A stretch of 64,000 nucleotides of DNA from Candidatus Microthrix subdominans (GTDB taxonomy: Bacteria; Actinomycetota; Acidimicrobiia; Acidimicrobiales; Microtrichaceae). The translations under genes were made by a program, and so were the position numbers. This document shows positions 34,110 to 42,500 of the stretch, in pieces. Under the pieces are notes generated by a model, which saw nothing but the letters and a program-made list of their open reading frames with translations, did not search any database and was not told the DNA's origin. The stretch lies in contig JADJZA010000010.1 in assembly GCA_016719385.1 (NCBI GenBank), positions 186,001 through 250,000 on the forward strand. Direction: 5' to 3'. Each line of letters begins with the position of its first letter. The first letter of the stretch is position 1.

Positions 34110-35054
34110 TCAGCCGACGTCGAACTCACCGTGCTGCGGGGGCAGTTCGGGACTGTTCATGTCCTCGGGTGAGATGTAGCCGTAATGCCCAGGCTCGAGA
34201 TCGAGCGTGAGGTAGGCGGACTGCCCGGGGAGGAGTGCGTCGACCCCGCCGGCCAACACGCCACCATCGACGTCGATCGACTTGCCCGCCTGCTCCGTCT
34301 GGCCGACGGCGCCGGCGAAGGTGGCGAGGCTGGTGCCCGCGTCCAGCTTGGCCACGGAGAATGCGTGGGGATTCTTGCCGGTGTTGGTCACCAGGAAGGT
34401 GCCGCTGCCGTTGAAGTCGTCCGGCATGGTGATGGCGTCGTCGTTCAGGGTGATCGTCCCATCGCTCTCAGGCTTCTCGGTCGCCGTGTCGCCGCTGATC
34501 TCGACCTCCTTGACCATGCCCATCTTCCAGTGCGGCTCCCCTTGGTCGTCGGTGAGGAAACAAATCATGGCGTAGGTGCCGGGCTTGAGGTCGAGTGCAG
34601 TGACGGTCGAGCGTTGTCCGGGGCCGACGAGCGCCGGGGTGCCGAGCGGGGCCGGACCTTCGGGGCCGGAGTCGACGAACAGCTTGCCGGCCTCCTCTTC
34701 ACTCTTGTCGAGCGCCGCCGTGACCTGGTCGGTGGTGACGCCGTCTTTCACCTGCGCAAAAGCCAACATGTGAGTGACGTCGTCGGTGTTGTCCATGGTG
34801 ATTGCCCCGACGCCGGGGCGCAGCGACCCGGACACGTCATATTCCATGTCGGGCGTCGTAATCGTCAGTGCGTTGTCGATCGGGGCGCCCCCAGAGTCAG
34901 CGCTGGCCGCCGTTGTGGCGGTCGTGTCCTTGGACTCGTCGGACTTTGAGCTGGAGGAACACCCGGCCAATGCGAGGACCGTTGCGAAGCTGGCCGCGAT
35001 CGCCGAACCTCGCCGGAGACGCCGTCGGGGCGTGGTGGAAGTGGGCTGGTTCAT
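34110..35054 (-). CDS. Lipoprotein with two tandem cupredoxin-like domains
   Basis: 314 residues. The signal peptide ends LALAGC with C32 lipidated, followed by a Ser/Thr/Asp linker. Two similar domains follow (~60-185 and ~190-314), each ending in L-x-PG-x-Y-x-x-I (LKPGTYAMICFLTDD; LEPGHYGYISPED), reminiscent of plastocyanin-like folds. The first has candidate metal ligands in MICF and HWKMGM; the second lacks that Cys/His-Met set. ATG 35054 has an AAGGAGG Shine-Dalgarno five bases upstream. It precedes the two-component pair by 80 bases and may be its sensor partner. Confidence 0.7.
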   Translation of the reverse strand: MNQPTSTTPRRRLRRGSAIAASFATVLALAGCSSSSKSDESKDTTATTAASADSGGAPIDNALTITTPDMEYDVSGSLRPGVGAITMDNTDDVTHMLAFAQVKDGVTTDQVTAALDKSEEEAGKLFVDSGPEGPAPLGTPALVGPGQRSTVTALDLKPGTYAMICFLTDDQGEPHWKMGMVKEVEISGDTATEKPESDGTITLNDDAITMPDDFNGSGTFLVTNTGKNPHAFSVAKLDAGTSLATFAGAVGQTEQAGKSIDVDGGVLAGGVDALLPGQSAYLTLDLEPGHYGYISPEDMNSPELPPQHGEFDVG

Positions 35055-35161
35055 CGAAGCCTCCTTTTAATGATGTCAGGAGCATCGTGACCGGCGAGCT
35101 GTCCCGGGGACATCGGCCCGCTGTCCCGAACGGTCGGGACGTTTGTCCCGGGACTTCCCGA

Positions 35162-35884
35162 TCAACCGATGGGATCGATGGCCAGCCGCCCGCTCAGCAC
35201 CAGCGCCGATATGGTCGCCAGCCACACATCGAGGCTGGTGAGGCCGATGCGCTGCAGGAGGCCGCTGGCCTCGACGAACGGCGTTGCCACCAAGGCGGCC
35301 GAGGCGAGCACGGCCACGCACATCGAGATGGTGGCCAGCGAACGTCGACCCGCTTCCCACAGGGGCTTGGCCGCTGCGGCGGCGGCATAGACGAACAGGG
35401 CGTAGCCGGCGCCGGCGGCCAGCGCGTGGGCGGCGTCGATCACCGGGTTGCGGTCGAGCGGGAGGGCGGCGACGGCGGCGGTGGCCAGGCCGGTGCCCAC
35501 CACACCGACCCAGGCGCTGCCGGGGATCGCCCGTCGCACGGCGCCGGCGGCGGGGATCGACGCGGTCGAAAACCCGAGAAACCCGGCGCTCATCAGCACA
35601 CGGGTGTCGGCGCCGACGGCGGCCAGGCGGCTGATGGCGTCGGTGATCGGCGAGTAGTCGACCGCCACGGCGCTGCCGACGACCCAGGCTCCGATGAACG
35701 CTGCGGGGCCAAGGATCCCGCCAAGGGCGAGCCGTCGCCACCGCCCGTCGTCGGGAGCGGCAAGGCGGTCGGACCGAAAGCCCGCAACCGGGGAGTGGGG
35801 ACAACCGTGTGATAGTCGTTTCGGCTCCCCGGTTCGAGGGTTTTCGCCGGGTGGAGGGGCACTGGGGGGTGGCGGCTTCTTCAC
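35162..35884 (-). CDS. DUF998-family membrane protein
   Basis: 240 residues. Six predicted helices between ~52 and 238, including LALGGILGPAAFIGAWVV and DYSPITDAISRLAAVGAD, typical of DUF998 proteins of unknown function. The only standard start in frame before the first helix is GTG 35884, giving a ~45-residue polar N-terminus. Codons ~14-36 of that region are made of palindrome P4, which suggests insertion of the element into the 5' end of the gene. The start is therefore less secure than the rest. Confidence 0.75.
   Translation of the reverse strand: MKKPPPPSAPPPGENPRTGEPKRLSHGCPHSPVAGFRSDRLAAPDDGRWRRLALGGILGPAAFIGAWVVGSAVAVDYSPITDAISRLAAVGADTRVLMSAGFLGFSTASIPAAGAVRRAIPGSAWVGVVGTGLATAAVAALPLDRNPVIDAAHALAAGAGYALFVYAAAAAAKPLWEAGRRSLATISMCVAVLASAALVATPFVEASGLLQRIGLTSLDVWLATISALVLSGRLAIDPIG
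35776..35845. repeat. Imperfect palindrome P4, overlapping the DUF998 5' end
   Basis: Perfect inner arms AACCGGGGAG (35786-35795) and complement (35825-35834), extended outward by imperfect pairing to GAAAG/TTTTC-type ends (35776-35780, 35841-35845). The outer layout (GAAAA..CGAA..GGGGAG) parallels P3, so P4 looks like a decayed copy of the same kind of element. Confidence 0.65.
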
Positions 35885-35915
35885 GGCGCCAGTTGATCAC
35901 GCGACACTGATCCTT

Positions 35916-36305
35916 ATGAGCGACGACGGATTCAACGAGCAGCAGGTGGAACGGGCGCTGGCGGGGGTGCGGAACATCTGCCTCGGTCTCCCGGAGGTGA
36001 GCGAGCGTCTCAGCCACAGTGCACCGTCGTTCTTCATCCGCCAGAAGAAGACGCTGGCGATGTTTCATGACGACCATCACGGCGACGGCGAACTGGGCAT
36101 CTGGTGCCCGGCACCCCGGGGTGTCCAGGCCGAACTGGTGGAGACCCAGCCCGACCGGTTCTACGTTCCCGCCTATGTGGGGCACCGCGGCTGGCTGGGC
36201 ATGCGCCTCGACCGCGACCCCGATTGGGACGAGGTGGCCGGGGTGCTCGTCGAGGCCTACCGAACCGTGGCGCCCAAGAAGCTGGTGGCCGAACTCGACG
36301 CCTAA
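35916..36305 (+). CDS. MmcQ/YjbR-family protein
   Basis: 129 residues. A CyaY-like fold protein of the MmcQ/YjbR family, often called DNA-binding, with no firmly known role. Family features: VRNICLGLPEVSERLSHSAPSFFIRQKKTLAMF at the N-terminal half (hallmark LPE.. and F-x-x-x-KK-x-x-A) and VGHRGWLGMRLD near the C-terminus. ATG 35916. Divergent from the DUF998 gene across palindrome P4. Confidence 0.9.
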   Translation: MSDDGFNEQQVERALAGVRNICLGLPEVSERLSHSAPSFFIRQKKTLAMFHDDHHGDGELGIWCPAPRGVQAELVETQPDRFYVPAYVGHRGWLGMRLDRDPDWDEVAGVLVEAYRTVAPKKLVAELDA

Positions 36306-36382
36306 AAGCGAGAACGTCACCTCGGACGACGCCGGGGTGACGCTCTCAAGCTCCATGGGGGACCGGATGGCGCCTGTCGGGC

Positions 36383-39067
36383 CTACGTTCGGGCGGGAGC
36401 GTCGGTGGCGCCGTCGCCCGCCTTGGGACCATCGACCGAGCCGGTGTCCTTGACGCGATGCCGGCCACCGCCGCCTCGGCTGACCGCCAGGTCCTCCTCG
36501 CTGACCAGATGGCGGCTGACCCACTCGCGGCCCTCCTGGTCGGCCCAGACCAGCATGGGTGGCAGGATGACGAGTGCCGCGGCCAATGCGATGACGACGT
36601 TGAGTGCGACGATGGCACCGAAGTCACGCAGCAGTGGCAACGGCGACGTGGCGATCACCGCCACGCCCGCCACCCCGGTGAGCCCGGAGACGATGAAGGC
36701 GCGCCCGGTGCGAGCTGCGGCGGTGTCGGCCGCCTCCTGTGGCGCCATGTGCCGCTTTCGTTCCTCGACGAAGCGCAACAGCATCAGCGATGTGAACTCG
36801 GTACAGATCGCCACGATCAGCGGGCCGCCGACGGCGGTCATCGGCGACAGCTCCAGCCCGAGGGCGAAGGCGACCAGCGAGGCCATGCCGGTGGCGATCA
36901 TCACCGGCACCAGCGACAGAACCGACCGCACGACGCTTCGCAGACGCACGGCGAGGAAGATGCCGACGAAGGCGATGGACATGTAGGTCAACAGGATCCG
37001 GTTGGACTGGATGTTCTCCAGCAGGCCGACGCCGACAACGGCCAGCCCGGAGGGGACCGCCTTGATGCCCTCGGGTGAGTCGCTCCGGACGTCGGCCCGC
37101 ACGTCTTTGACCACGGCCTCGCCGTCGTTGAGCGACGAGTACCCCACCCGAAAGATCAGGTTCATGTTCTTGGAGGTGCCGTCCGATGCTTCGGGCGGTG
37201 TGGCGGTGAACTTCTGCAGGCTTGGCGGGGCCACCTGCCAAGCGGCCTGAACCGCTTCGGCTGTGGGACCCCGTGGGATGTCACCCTTGGGGGTGGCCCC
37301 GGGCACGTTGATGATGCCGCTCATCGTGGTGACGATGCTCGAGGCGGTCAGCAGCGCCGGCTTCTCCTTGCCATCGACGTCGAAGGTGCGCTCACGCCGT
37401 TGCTGGTAGGCGAAGTTGTGCACGAAATCGACCGTCTCCTGATCGAACACGTTGTCGGAGGCGACGTAGATGCCCAGCTCGGTGGAACTCTTGGTCTGCT
37501 CTTTGATCGTGTCGATCTTCTTGATCGTCGGCGAACTCTGGTTGACCCAGTCGATCGGGTCGCCCTGGATCTGCAGGCTCGACTCCACCAAGAGCCCACC
37601 GACGAAGATCAGCAAGGCGCCGATCGCAAACGGGACGGCCAGCTTGGAGGGCAGGCTGCCGATCTTGACGACGAAACGTCCCAGCCATCCCTCGGAGTAG
37701 TCCTTGTCCGAGCTGGTGGGCGACTTGTACTCGCGGATGCCGAGGGCAGCCAACGGGGCGATGATCGACACCACGCAGATCACGGCGATGCCGATGGCGA
37801 GCAACAGGCCGAAGTCGCGGATCATCGGCACCTTGGCAAAGCGCAGGGCCAGGAAGGCGAAGATGGCGTCGAAGGTGACGACCAACAGGGCCGGGCCCAG
37901 GTTGACCGCCGCCTCCTGAATCGGATGGTCCTCCCGGTCGAGGAGCACCTCCTCCTCGATGCGGCTGTGCATCTGGATGGCGTAGTCGATGCCGATGCCC
38001 AACATGACCGGGAGGCCCGAGATGGTCACCAGCGACAGCGGGATGCCCAGGTAACCGGCCAGGCCGAAGGCCCAGGTGACGCCGATGAGGATCACCCCTA
38101 GCGGCAACAGGCGCCAGCGGACGTCGAAGAGGAGCAGCAGGATGAGGATCATCGCCACGACGGCGATGGCGCCCAGCTTGAGGATGCCGCCGCGGAGGTA
38201 GTCGTTGATGTCCTTCAGCAGGATCGGCGCGCCGATGACGGTGACCTCGGCGGCGGGGTCGAGGTTCTCGGCCGCCTTGTCGATCGTGTTGGTGGTGAAG
38301 ACGGCTGCGTCGCCCTCGAGCTCGATCGACATGTTGCCCTTGAGACGGGTGACGATCTGGGTGGTCTGGGGGTTGGGGAAGAAGGGCAGCAGCGACTCGC
38401 GGACCGCGCCGGTGTTGTCGTAGAGCAGGAACTTTCGCCACTCGATGTTGTCGAGGGTGCGGTCGGCCTCGGGGATGGCGAGCAATCGGGTAGCAGTTTC
38501 CCCGAAGTCCTTGTCGCGCGCTTCAGCCTCGTCCGTGTCGCCGTCGGCCTTCGCTGCCGCAGTCGCCGTGTCGAGCGATACACCTGCGATCGACGTAGTA
38601 GGGAGTGCCTGGGTGGGAAGGTTGGCCGCCGTGATCTCGCCGTCGGCCAGCTGCTTCACCTGTGCCTCGGTTGGCGCTGCCTTCTGGATCAGCGTGTCCG
38701 ACAACACCATCGTGTTGTACGGCGTGGCGACGGCTTCGATGCTGTCGTTGGCGACGAGCGTCTTCTCGATCTCCTGGAAGATCTTGAGGTTCTTGGGGGA
38801 GAGGAACTCCTCCAGCGTGGTGCCCTCCTCGATGCGGATCGCGCCCAGCATCGCCTGGCCCCCGAAGAGGTCCTGGTACTCGACGTTGTCCTTGTAGACC
38901 TGCTCGTTCTTGTTCAGGTAGGCGTCCTGATCGGTGGCGAAGTCCAGGTTGGTCAACCCGAAGCCCATGATGATCGTGATCACCAGCCCGACGATCGACA
39001 CGTAGCGGGCGTGCTTGCCCATGTTGACGGCCAGCCAGCGCCATGCCCTGTCCATGCGTTTTTTCAT
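36383..39067 (-). CDS. MMPL/HAE3-type RND transporter
   Basis: 894 residues. A proton-driven exporter of lipids or hydrophobic compounds. There are two repeats, each a single helix plus a large external domain plus a five-helix bundle; signature stretches are GLPVMLGIGIDYAIQMHSRIEEE and MTAVGGPLIVAICTEFTSLMLLRFVEE. A ~50-residue C-terminal polar tail is rich in Gly/Asp. The start ATG 39067 has a GGAGGGA Shine-Dalgarno in a ~50-base leader. Relatives include hopanoid and mycolate-type transporters; the cargo here is unknown. Confidence 0.9.
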   Translation of the reverse strand: MKKRMDRAWRWLAVNMGKHARYVSIVGLVITIIMGFGLTNLDFATDQDAYLNKNEQVYKDNVEYQDLFGGQAMLGAIRIEEGTTLEEFLSPKNLKIFQEIEKTLVANDSIEAVATPYNTMVLSDTLIQKAAPTEAQVKQLADGEITAANLPTQALPTTSIAGVSLDTATAAAKADGDTDEAEARDKDFGETATRLLAIPEADRTLDNIEWRKFLLYDNTGAVRESLLPFFPNPQTTQIVTRLKGNMSIELEGDAAVFTTNTIDKAAENLDPAAEVTVIGAPILLKDINDYLRGGILKLGAIAVVAMILILLLLFDVRWRLLPLGVILIGVTWAFGLAGYLGIPLSLVTISGLPVMLGIGIDYAIQMHSRIEEEVLLDREDHPIQEAAVNLGPALLVVTFDAIFAFLALRFAKVPMIRDFGLLLAIGIAVICVVSIIAPLAALGIREYKSPTSSDKDYSEGWLGRFVVKIGSLPSKLAVPFAIGALLIFVGGLLVESSLQIQGDPIDWVNQSSPTIKKIDTIKEQTKSSTELGIYVASDNVFDQETVDFVHNFAYQQRRERTFDVDGKEKPALLTASSIVTTMSGIINVPGATPKGDIPRGPTAEAVQAAWQVAPPSLQKFTATPPEASDGTSKNMNLIFRVGYSSLNDGEAVVKDVRADVRSDSPEGIKAVPSGLAVVGVGLLENIQSNRILLTYMSIAFVGIFLAVRLRSVVRSVLSLVPVMIATGMASLVAFALGLELSPMTAVGGPLIVAICTEFTSLMLLRFVEERKRHMAPQEAADTAAARTGRAFIVSGLTGVAGVAVIATSPLPLLRDFGAIVALNVVIALAAALVILPPMLVWADQEGREWVSRHLVSEEDLAVSRGGGGRHRVKDTGSVDGPKAGDGATDAPART

Positions 39068-39160
39068 GTGCTGCGGTCCCTCCGTGCGTGTCAGCAGCGA
39101 ACGCTAGCAGTGTGACCCGGGACACGACGAGTTGCGTCGCGAAGACGTGCCGAGCGGCGC

Positions 39161-40486
39161 TCAGTGTGGTCCTCCGCCCAGGCCCTGCTCGTCGGGGATG
39201 AGCGCAAGCGCCCGGTCGTGGGGATCGGCGAGACCGGCGATGATCGAACGGTCGAGCAGCTTGCGGTGCTCGTCGACAGGCACCGCCCGGAGCGGTGCAT
39301 CGGCGGTGGCGAGCGAGAGATCGGCCAGCACGGCGCTGAGGCGGCGCTGGACCTGGACCGATCCGGCGCCGTACTGGCGGATCTCGGTGAGGCCCAGGTC
39401 GAGGTAGTCCTCCCAGCGATGCGTCGGCCGCATGGCGCGCAGCGCCCCCGGCTCGTCGACGTAATACCCGGTCGGGTACTCGGCCACCGCCAAGCGCCGC
39501 AGCAGGTCGTGAATCTGGTCGAGCGCCTGCACCGCCGTGGTCGGATCGTTGATGCCGGGCGACAGCGCCTTCTCGGCGATGTCGACCAGCTGACGAAACC
39601 CGAAGGCGACGTCCTGGCCCATCGTGCGCTCGCGGCTGAGGGCGATGTGGTCCCGGACCTGCTCGGCACTCGGGGCGTCCTCATGGCCGGGATCGAACCA
39701 AACCCGGGCCAACGGGGCACCAAAGGGCACGAAATCGCCGACGTAGGGAACGACGCCGATGCAGCAGCGGTGCTGGCGGGCCAACGCCACCAGCCCGGCG
39801 TTGTCGATGCCGGTGACCATGCCAGGGCGCTGCGGGTTGCCGAGAACGACGTCGGGTGGACCGCCCGGCAGGGTGGCCGGGTCGGGCACGGTGCCGGCAC
39901 CGATCAGGTGACCGATGGTCGCCCGGGTCTCGATCGCCACCGACTCGATGATGTGAACCACGCGGATGGCATGAGCGACGTGGTTGACGTAGAAGATGAA
40001 CACGCCGAGCGACACCAGGGTGAGTGCAAAGCCCACAGAGATGGCCACGCTGGGCACAAACTGGTCGAGCGAGTCGGAGCGGGGAACGACCGCTCGAAGC
40101 ACCAGGATGCTGTAGACGAAGGTCCCCAACAGCATGCCGATCGCCACCTTGGTGCCCCGATCGCGGAAGAACGTGCGCATCACCCGGGGCGAGAACTGCT
40201 GGGACGCCAGCTGCAAGGCAACGATGGTGACCGACAGCACCAGCGTGCTCATCGACAGGATCGCCGCAGCGATCGTCGACAGCAGGTCCTGTGCGCTCGT
40301 CGCCCCGCCGGTGAACGAATAGGGCACCCAGTTCTCAAGGGCCCCGTCGAACGCGACGATCGCTTGAGCGAGAATGCCGTAGCCGACGATGAGCAACAAC
40401 GGCACGAACCACAGGCTGTTGCTCAGCACCTCGCGGACCGATCCGATCCACAGGTAGCGCTTCGTGTTCCTGGTCGACACCGCCAT
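39161..40486 (-). CDS. DUF2254-family membrane protein
   Basis: 441 residues. N-terminal four-helix membrane region (~25-185; SLWFVPLLLIVGYGILAQ, STIAAAILSMSTLVLSVTIVALQLASQQFSPRV) and a soluble C-terminal part with EKALSPGINDPTTAVQALD, a family hallmark. Function unknown. It has ATG 40486, preceded by CAGACT at six bases on the minus strand, so probably leaderless. It lies between the MMPL transporter and the divergent PAP2 gene. Confidence 0.9.
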   Translation of the reverse strand: MAVSTRNTKRYLWIGSVREVLSNSLWFVPLLLIVGYGILAQAIVAFDGALENWVPYSFTGGATSAQDLLSTIAAAILSMSTLVLSVTIVALQLASQQFSPRVMRTFFRDRGTKVAIGMLLGTFVYSILVLRAVVPRSDSLDQFVPSVAISVGFALTLVSLGVFIFYVNHVAHAIRVVHIIESVAIETRATIGHLIGAGTVPDPATLPGGPPDVVLGNPQRPGMVTGIDNAGLVALARQHRCCIGVVPYVGDFVPFGAPLARVWFDPGHEDAPSAEQVRDHIALSRERTMGQDVAFGFRQLVDIAEKALSPGINDPTTAVQALDQIHDLLRRLAVAEYPTGYYVDEPGALRAMRPTHRWEDYLDLGLTEIRQYGAGSVQVQRRLSAVLADLSLATADAPLRAVPVDEHRKLLDRSIIAGLADPHDRALALIPDEQGLGGGPH

Positions 40487-40582
40487 CGGCCCAGTCTGTC
40501 AGCGGTCCCTAGCGCGCCCGCAGCTCAGCTGGCATTGGCCGATGGTTGCCGGCAACGGCGGTGCAGCGGTCAAGCTGGGTGG

Positions 40583-41176
40583 ATGAGGGTCGTGACGAAC
40601 ATGCTCGATTCGGTGGACCGCTTCGGTGAGCGCACGGTGGCGCCATGGCGGTTGCGGCCGGCGGTCGATCTCGCCGCCACGTACGCATCGTGGGCCGGCG
40701 AGGGGGCCGCGATCTGGTTTGGCTGGGGAGCGTTGCGGCTGGCGATCGACCAGCGCATCGAGCCCGGCAGCGCGTGGGTGACGGCAGGCGGCCTGGCCGC
40801 CACCCTCGGACTGGAGTCTGCGGCGGTCAACGTCGGGCTCAAGGGTCTGGTGCGTCGGCCACGCCCGGTGGCACAGGCGCGCTCGGGTCGGGACTTCCGC
40901 ACCACCAGCTTCCCGTCCGGTCACGCGGCGTCGTCGTTTGCCGCCGCCACCTTCCTCGGCCGAGGTGGCGAGTGGGCCCCGCTGTTGGGTGTGGCGGTCA
41001 CCGTCACCACCAGTCGGGTGATCCTCGGCGTCCATCACCTGTCCGATGTCGTCGCCGGTGCTGCGGTGGGGGTGGCGTTCGGTCTGGTCGGCCGGTCGGC
41101 GACCAGGCGTGTCGACGAGTACCTCGTCGCCAAGGAACTGGGTCGGGCCCAACCGGCACCGGCCGCTCAGCACTAG
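40583..41176 (+). CDS. PAP2-family phosphatase
   Basis: 197 residues. A membrane lipid phosphatase of the PAP2 superfamily. The three motifs are complete: KGLVRRPRP, TSFPSGHAASS and SRVILGVHHLSDVVAG. Substrates in the family include phosphatidate and undecaprenyl diphosphate. ATG 40583 is preceded by CAAGCT at six bases. The PhoU/RCK_C gene follows after 15 bases, so the two are probably co-transcribed. Confidence 0.9.
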   Translation: MRVVTNMLDSVDRFGERTVAPWRLRPAVDLAATYASWAGEGAAIWFGWGALRLAIDQRIEPGSAWVTAGGLAATLGLESAAVNVGLKGLVRRPRPVAQARSGRDFRTTSFPSGHAASSFAAATFLGRGGEWAPLLGVAVTVTTSRVILGVHHLSDVVAGAAVGVAFGLVGRSATRRVDEYLVAKELGRAQPAPAAQH

Positions 41177-41191
41177 TCTGACACGACGCCT

Positions 41192-42466
41192 ATGGACGAT
41201 CGCCCGCGAAGCCTCCGCGCCATGCTGGCCGAGGCCAAGGACAACTCCGAGCTGATGATCGACCTCGCCTACGCCGCGGTGTTTTTCAACGATCCCGGCA
41301 TGGCCGACGAGGTGGCCCACCTCGAGCAGCACATGAACGAGCTCGTGCAGTCGATGCGTGAGGTGTGCATCCTCGCCTGTCGTCGCCCGACCGAGGCCGA
41401 ATCGATGGCCTCGGTGCTCCAGGTGATCTCGGCGATCGAGGGCATCGCCAACGCTGCGATCGACATCACCCGCATCGTCACCCACCGGCTGGGTATCCCC
41501 CCCGAGCTGATCGCCGACCTGTCCAACGCCGAGGAGGTGTCGCACCGCGTGTGGGTGCGCGACAACTCCCACATGGCCCGGCGCCCGCTGGCGGCGCTCG
41601 AGTTGCCGGTGGCCACCGGCATGCGGGTGATGGCGATCCGCCGGGACCGATCCTGGATCACCGACATCGGCGGCGACCAGATCCTGTTGCCCGGCGACGT
41701 GCTGTTTCTGCGCGGCTCGCCCGCCGGCCTGGTGCGGTTGCATGAGCTGGCGTCGGCGCCGACCTGGGACCCACCTGAGCCGGCTGCGTCCGGAGCGCTG
41801 AGCGAGCTCGACCGGGCGGTCGACGTACTGGTCGAGATGAAGAACATCTCGGAAGCCGCGGTCGGCCTGGCGTACTCGGCGTTGGCGCTACGCGACGCCG
41901 GGTTGGCGTTCGAGGTGTTGCACCTGTCCGAGCGCCTGGAGGAGATGAAGGATCACCTGCAGCTGTGGGTGTTGCGCGCCGGGGCCAACCGTGTCGACCC
42001 CTCGCTGCTGCGGGGGCTGCTGGCGTTGTCCCAGGCGTCCGACGACCTGGGTCAGCAGGCCAACCAGATGACCTGGCTCGTCCGCGAGGAGATCGACTTT
42101 CATCCGGTGGTGGCCATCGCGCTCGGCGACGCCGACGAGGTGGTCGTGCGCATGCCGATCGCCGTCGGCTCGGCCACCGACGGGGCCACGCTGCTCGAGT
42201 TGCAGTTGGACATCGAACCGGGGTTCTCCGTGCTCGCCATCCGGCGGGGCGGCCGTTATTTGTACCGTCCCCGCGGCTTCGTCCGCCTGTTTGCCGGCGA
42301 CGAGCTGATCGCCACCGGACCCGACGAGGGGCGTGGCCGCCTGGCCGAGCTGGCCGGTTGGCGTATGCGTCACGATGAGGACGCCGACGTGGGCTACCGG
42401 CTCGTGCCGCTGGGTGCGACGCCGGCCGGGCAGGGCTCAGCGTCGCAGCGGTGGCCACCCAGTTGA
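41192..42466 (+). CDS. Duplicated PhoU-like / RCK_C regulatory protein
   Basis: 424 residues with an internal duplication: PhoU-like helical segment (~10-105), RCK_C (~115-190), second PhoU-like segment (~205-295), second RCK_C (~300-385). Matching landmarks are LMIDLAYAAVFFNDPGMADEV and AAVGLAYSALALRDAGLAF, and DILLPGDVLFLRG-type ends versus LFAGDELIATG. Such soluble proteins are proposed regulators of K+ channels or transporters. It has no membrane helix. Co-oriented with the PAP2 gene; the K+ genes of the window lie 17 kb away. Confidence 0.85.
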   Translation: MDDRPRSLRAMLAEAKDNSELMIDLAYAAVFFNDPGMADEVAHLEQHMNELVQSMREVCILACRRPTEAESMASVLQVISAIEGIANAAIDITRIVTHRLGIPPELIADLSNAEEVSHRVWVRDNSHMARRPLAALELPVATGMRVMAIRRDRSWITDIGGDQILLPGDVLFLRGSPAGLVRLHELASAPTWDPPEPAASGALSELDRAVDVLVEMKNISEAAVGLAYSALALRDAGLAFEVLHLSERLEEMKDHLQLWVLRAGANRVDPSLLRGLLALSQASDDLGQQANQMTWLVREEIDFHPVVAIALGDADEVVVRMPIAVGSATDGATLLELQLDIEPGFSVLAIRRGGRYLYRPRGFVRLFAGDELIATGPDEGRGRLAELAGWRMRHDEDADVGYRLVPLGATPAGQGSASQRWPPS

Positions 42467-42500
42467 GGCGGCCGCTCAGTTGAAGTGACTGCTCAGTTGA
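42464..42500. repeat. Short CAGTTGA repeats at convergent gene ends
   Basis: Three CAGTTGA copies start near 42460, 42477 and 42494 (17-base spacing), spanning the stop of the PhoU/RCK_C gene and the stop of the CtaG-like gene. Probably a slippage duplication; no function assigned. Confidence 0.5.
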
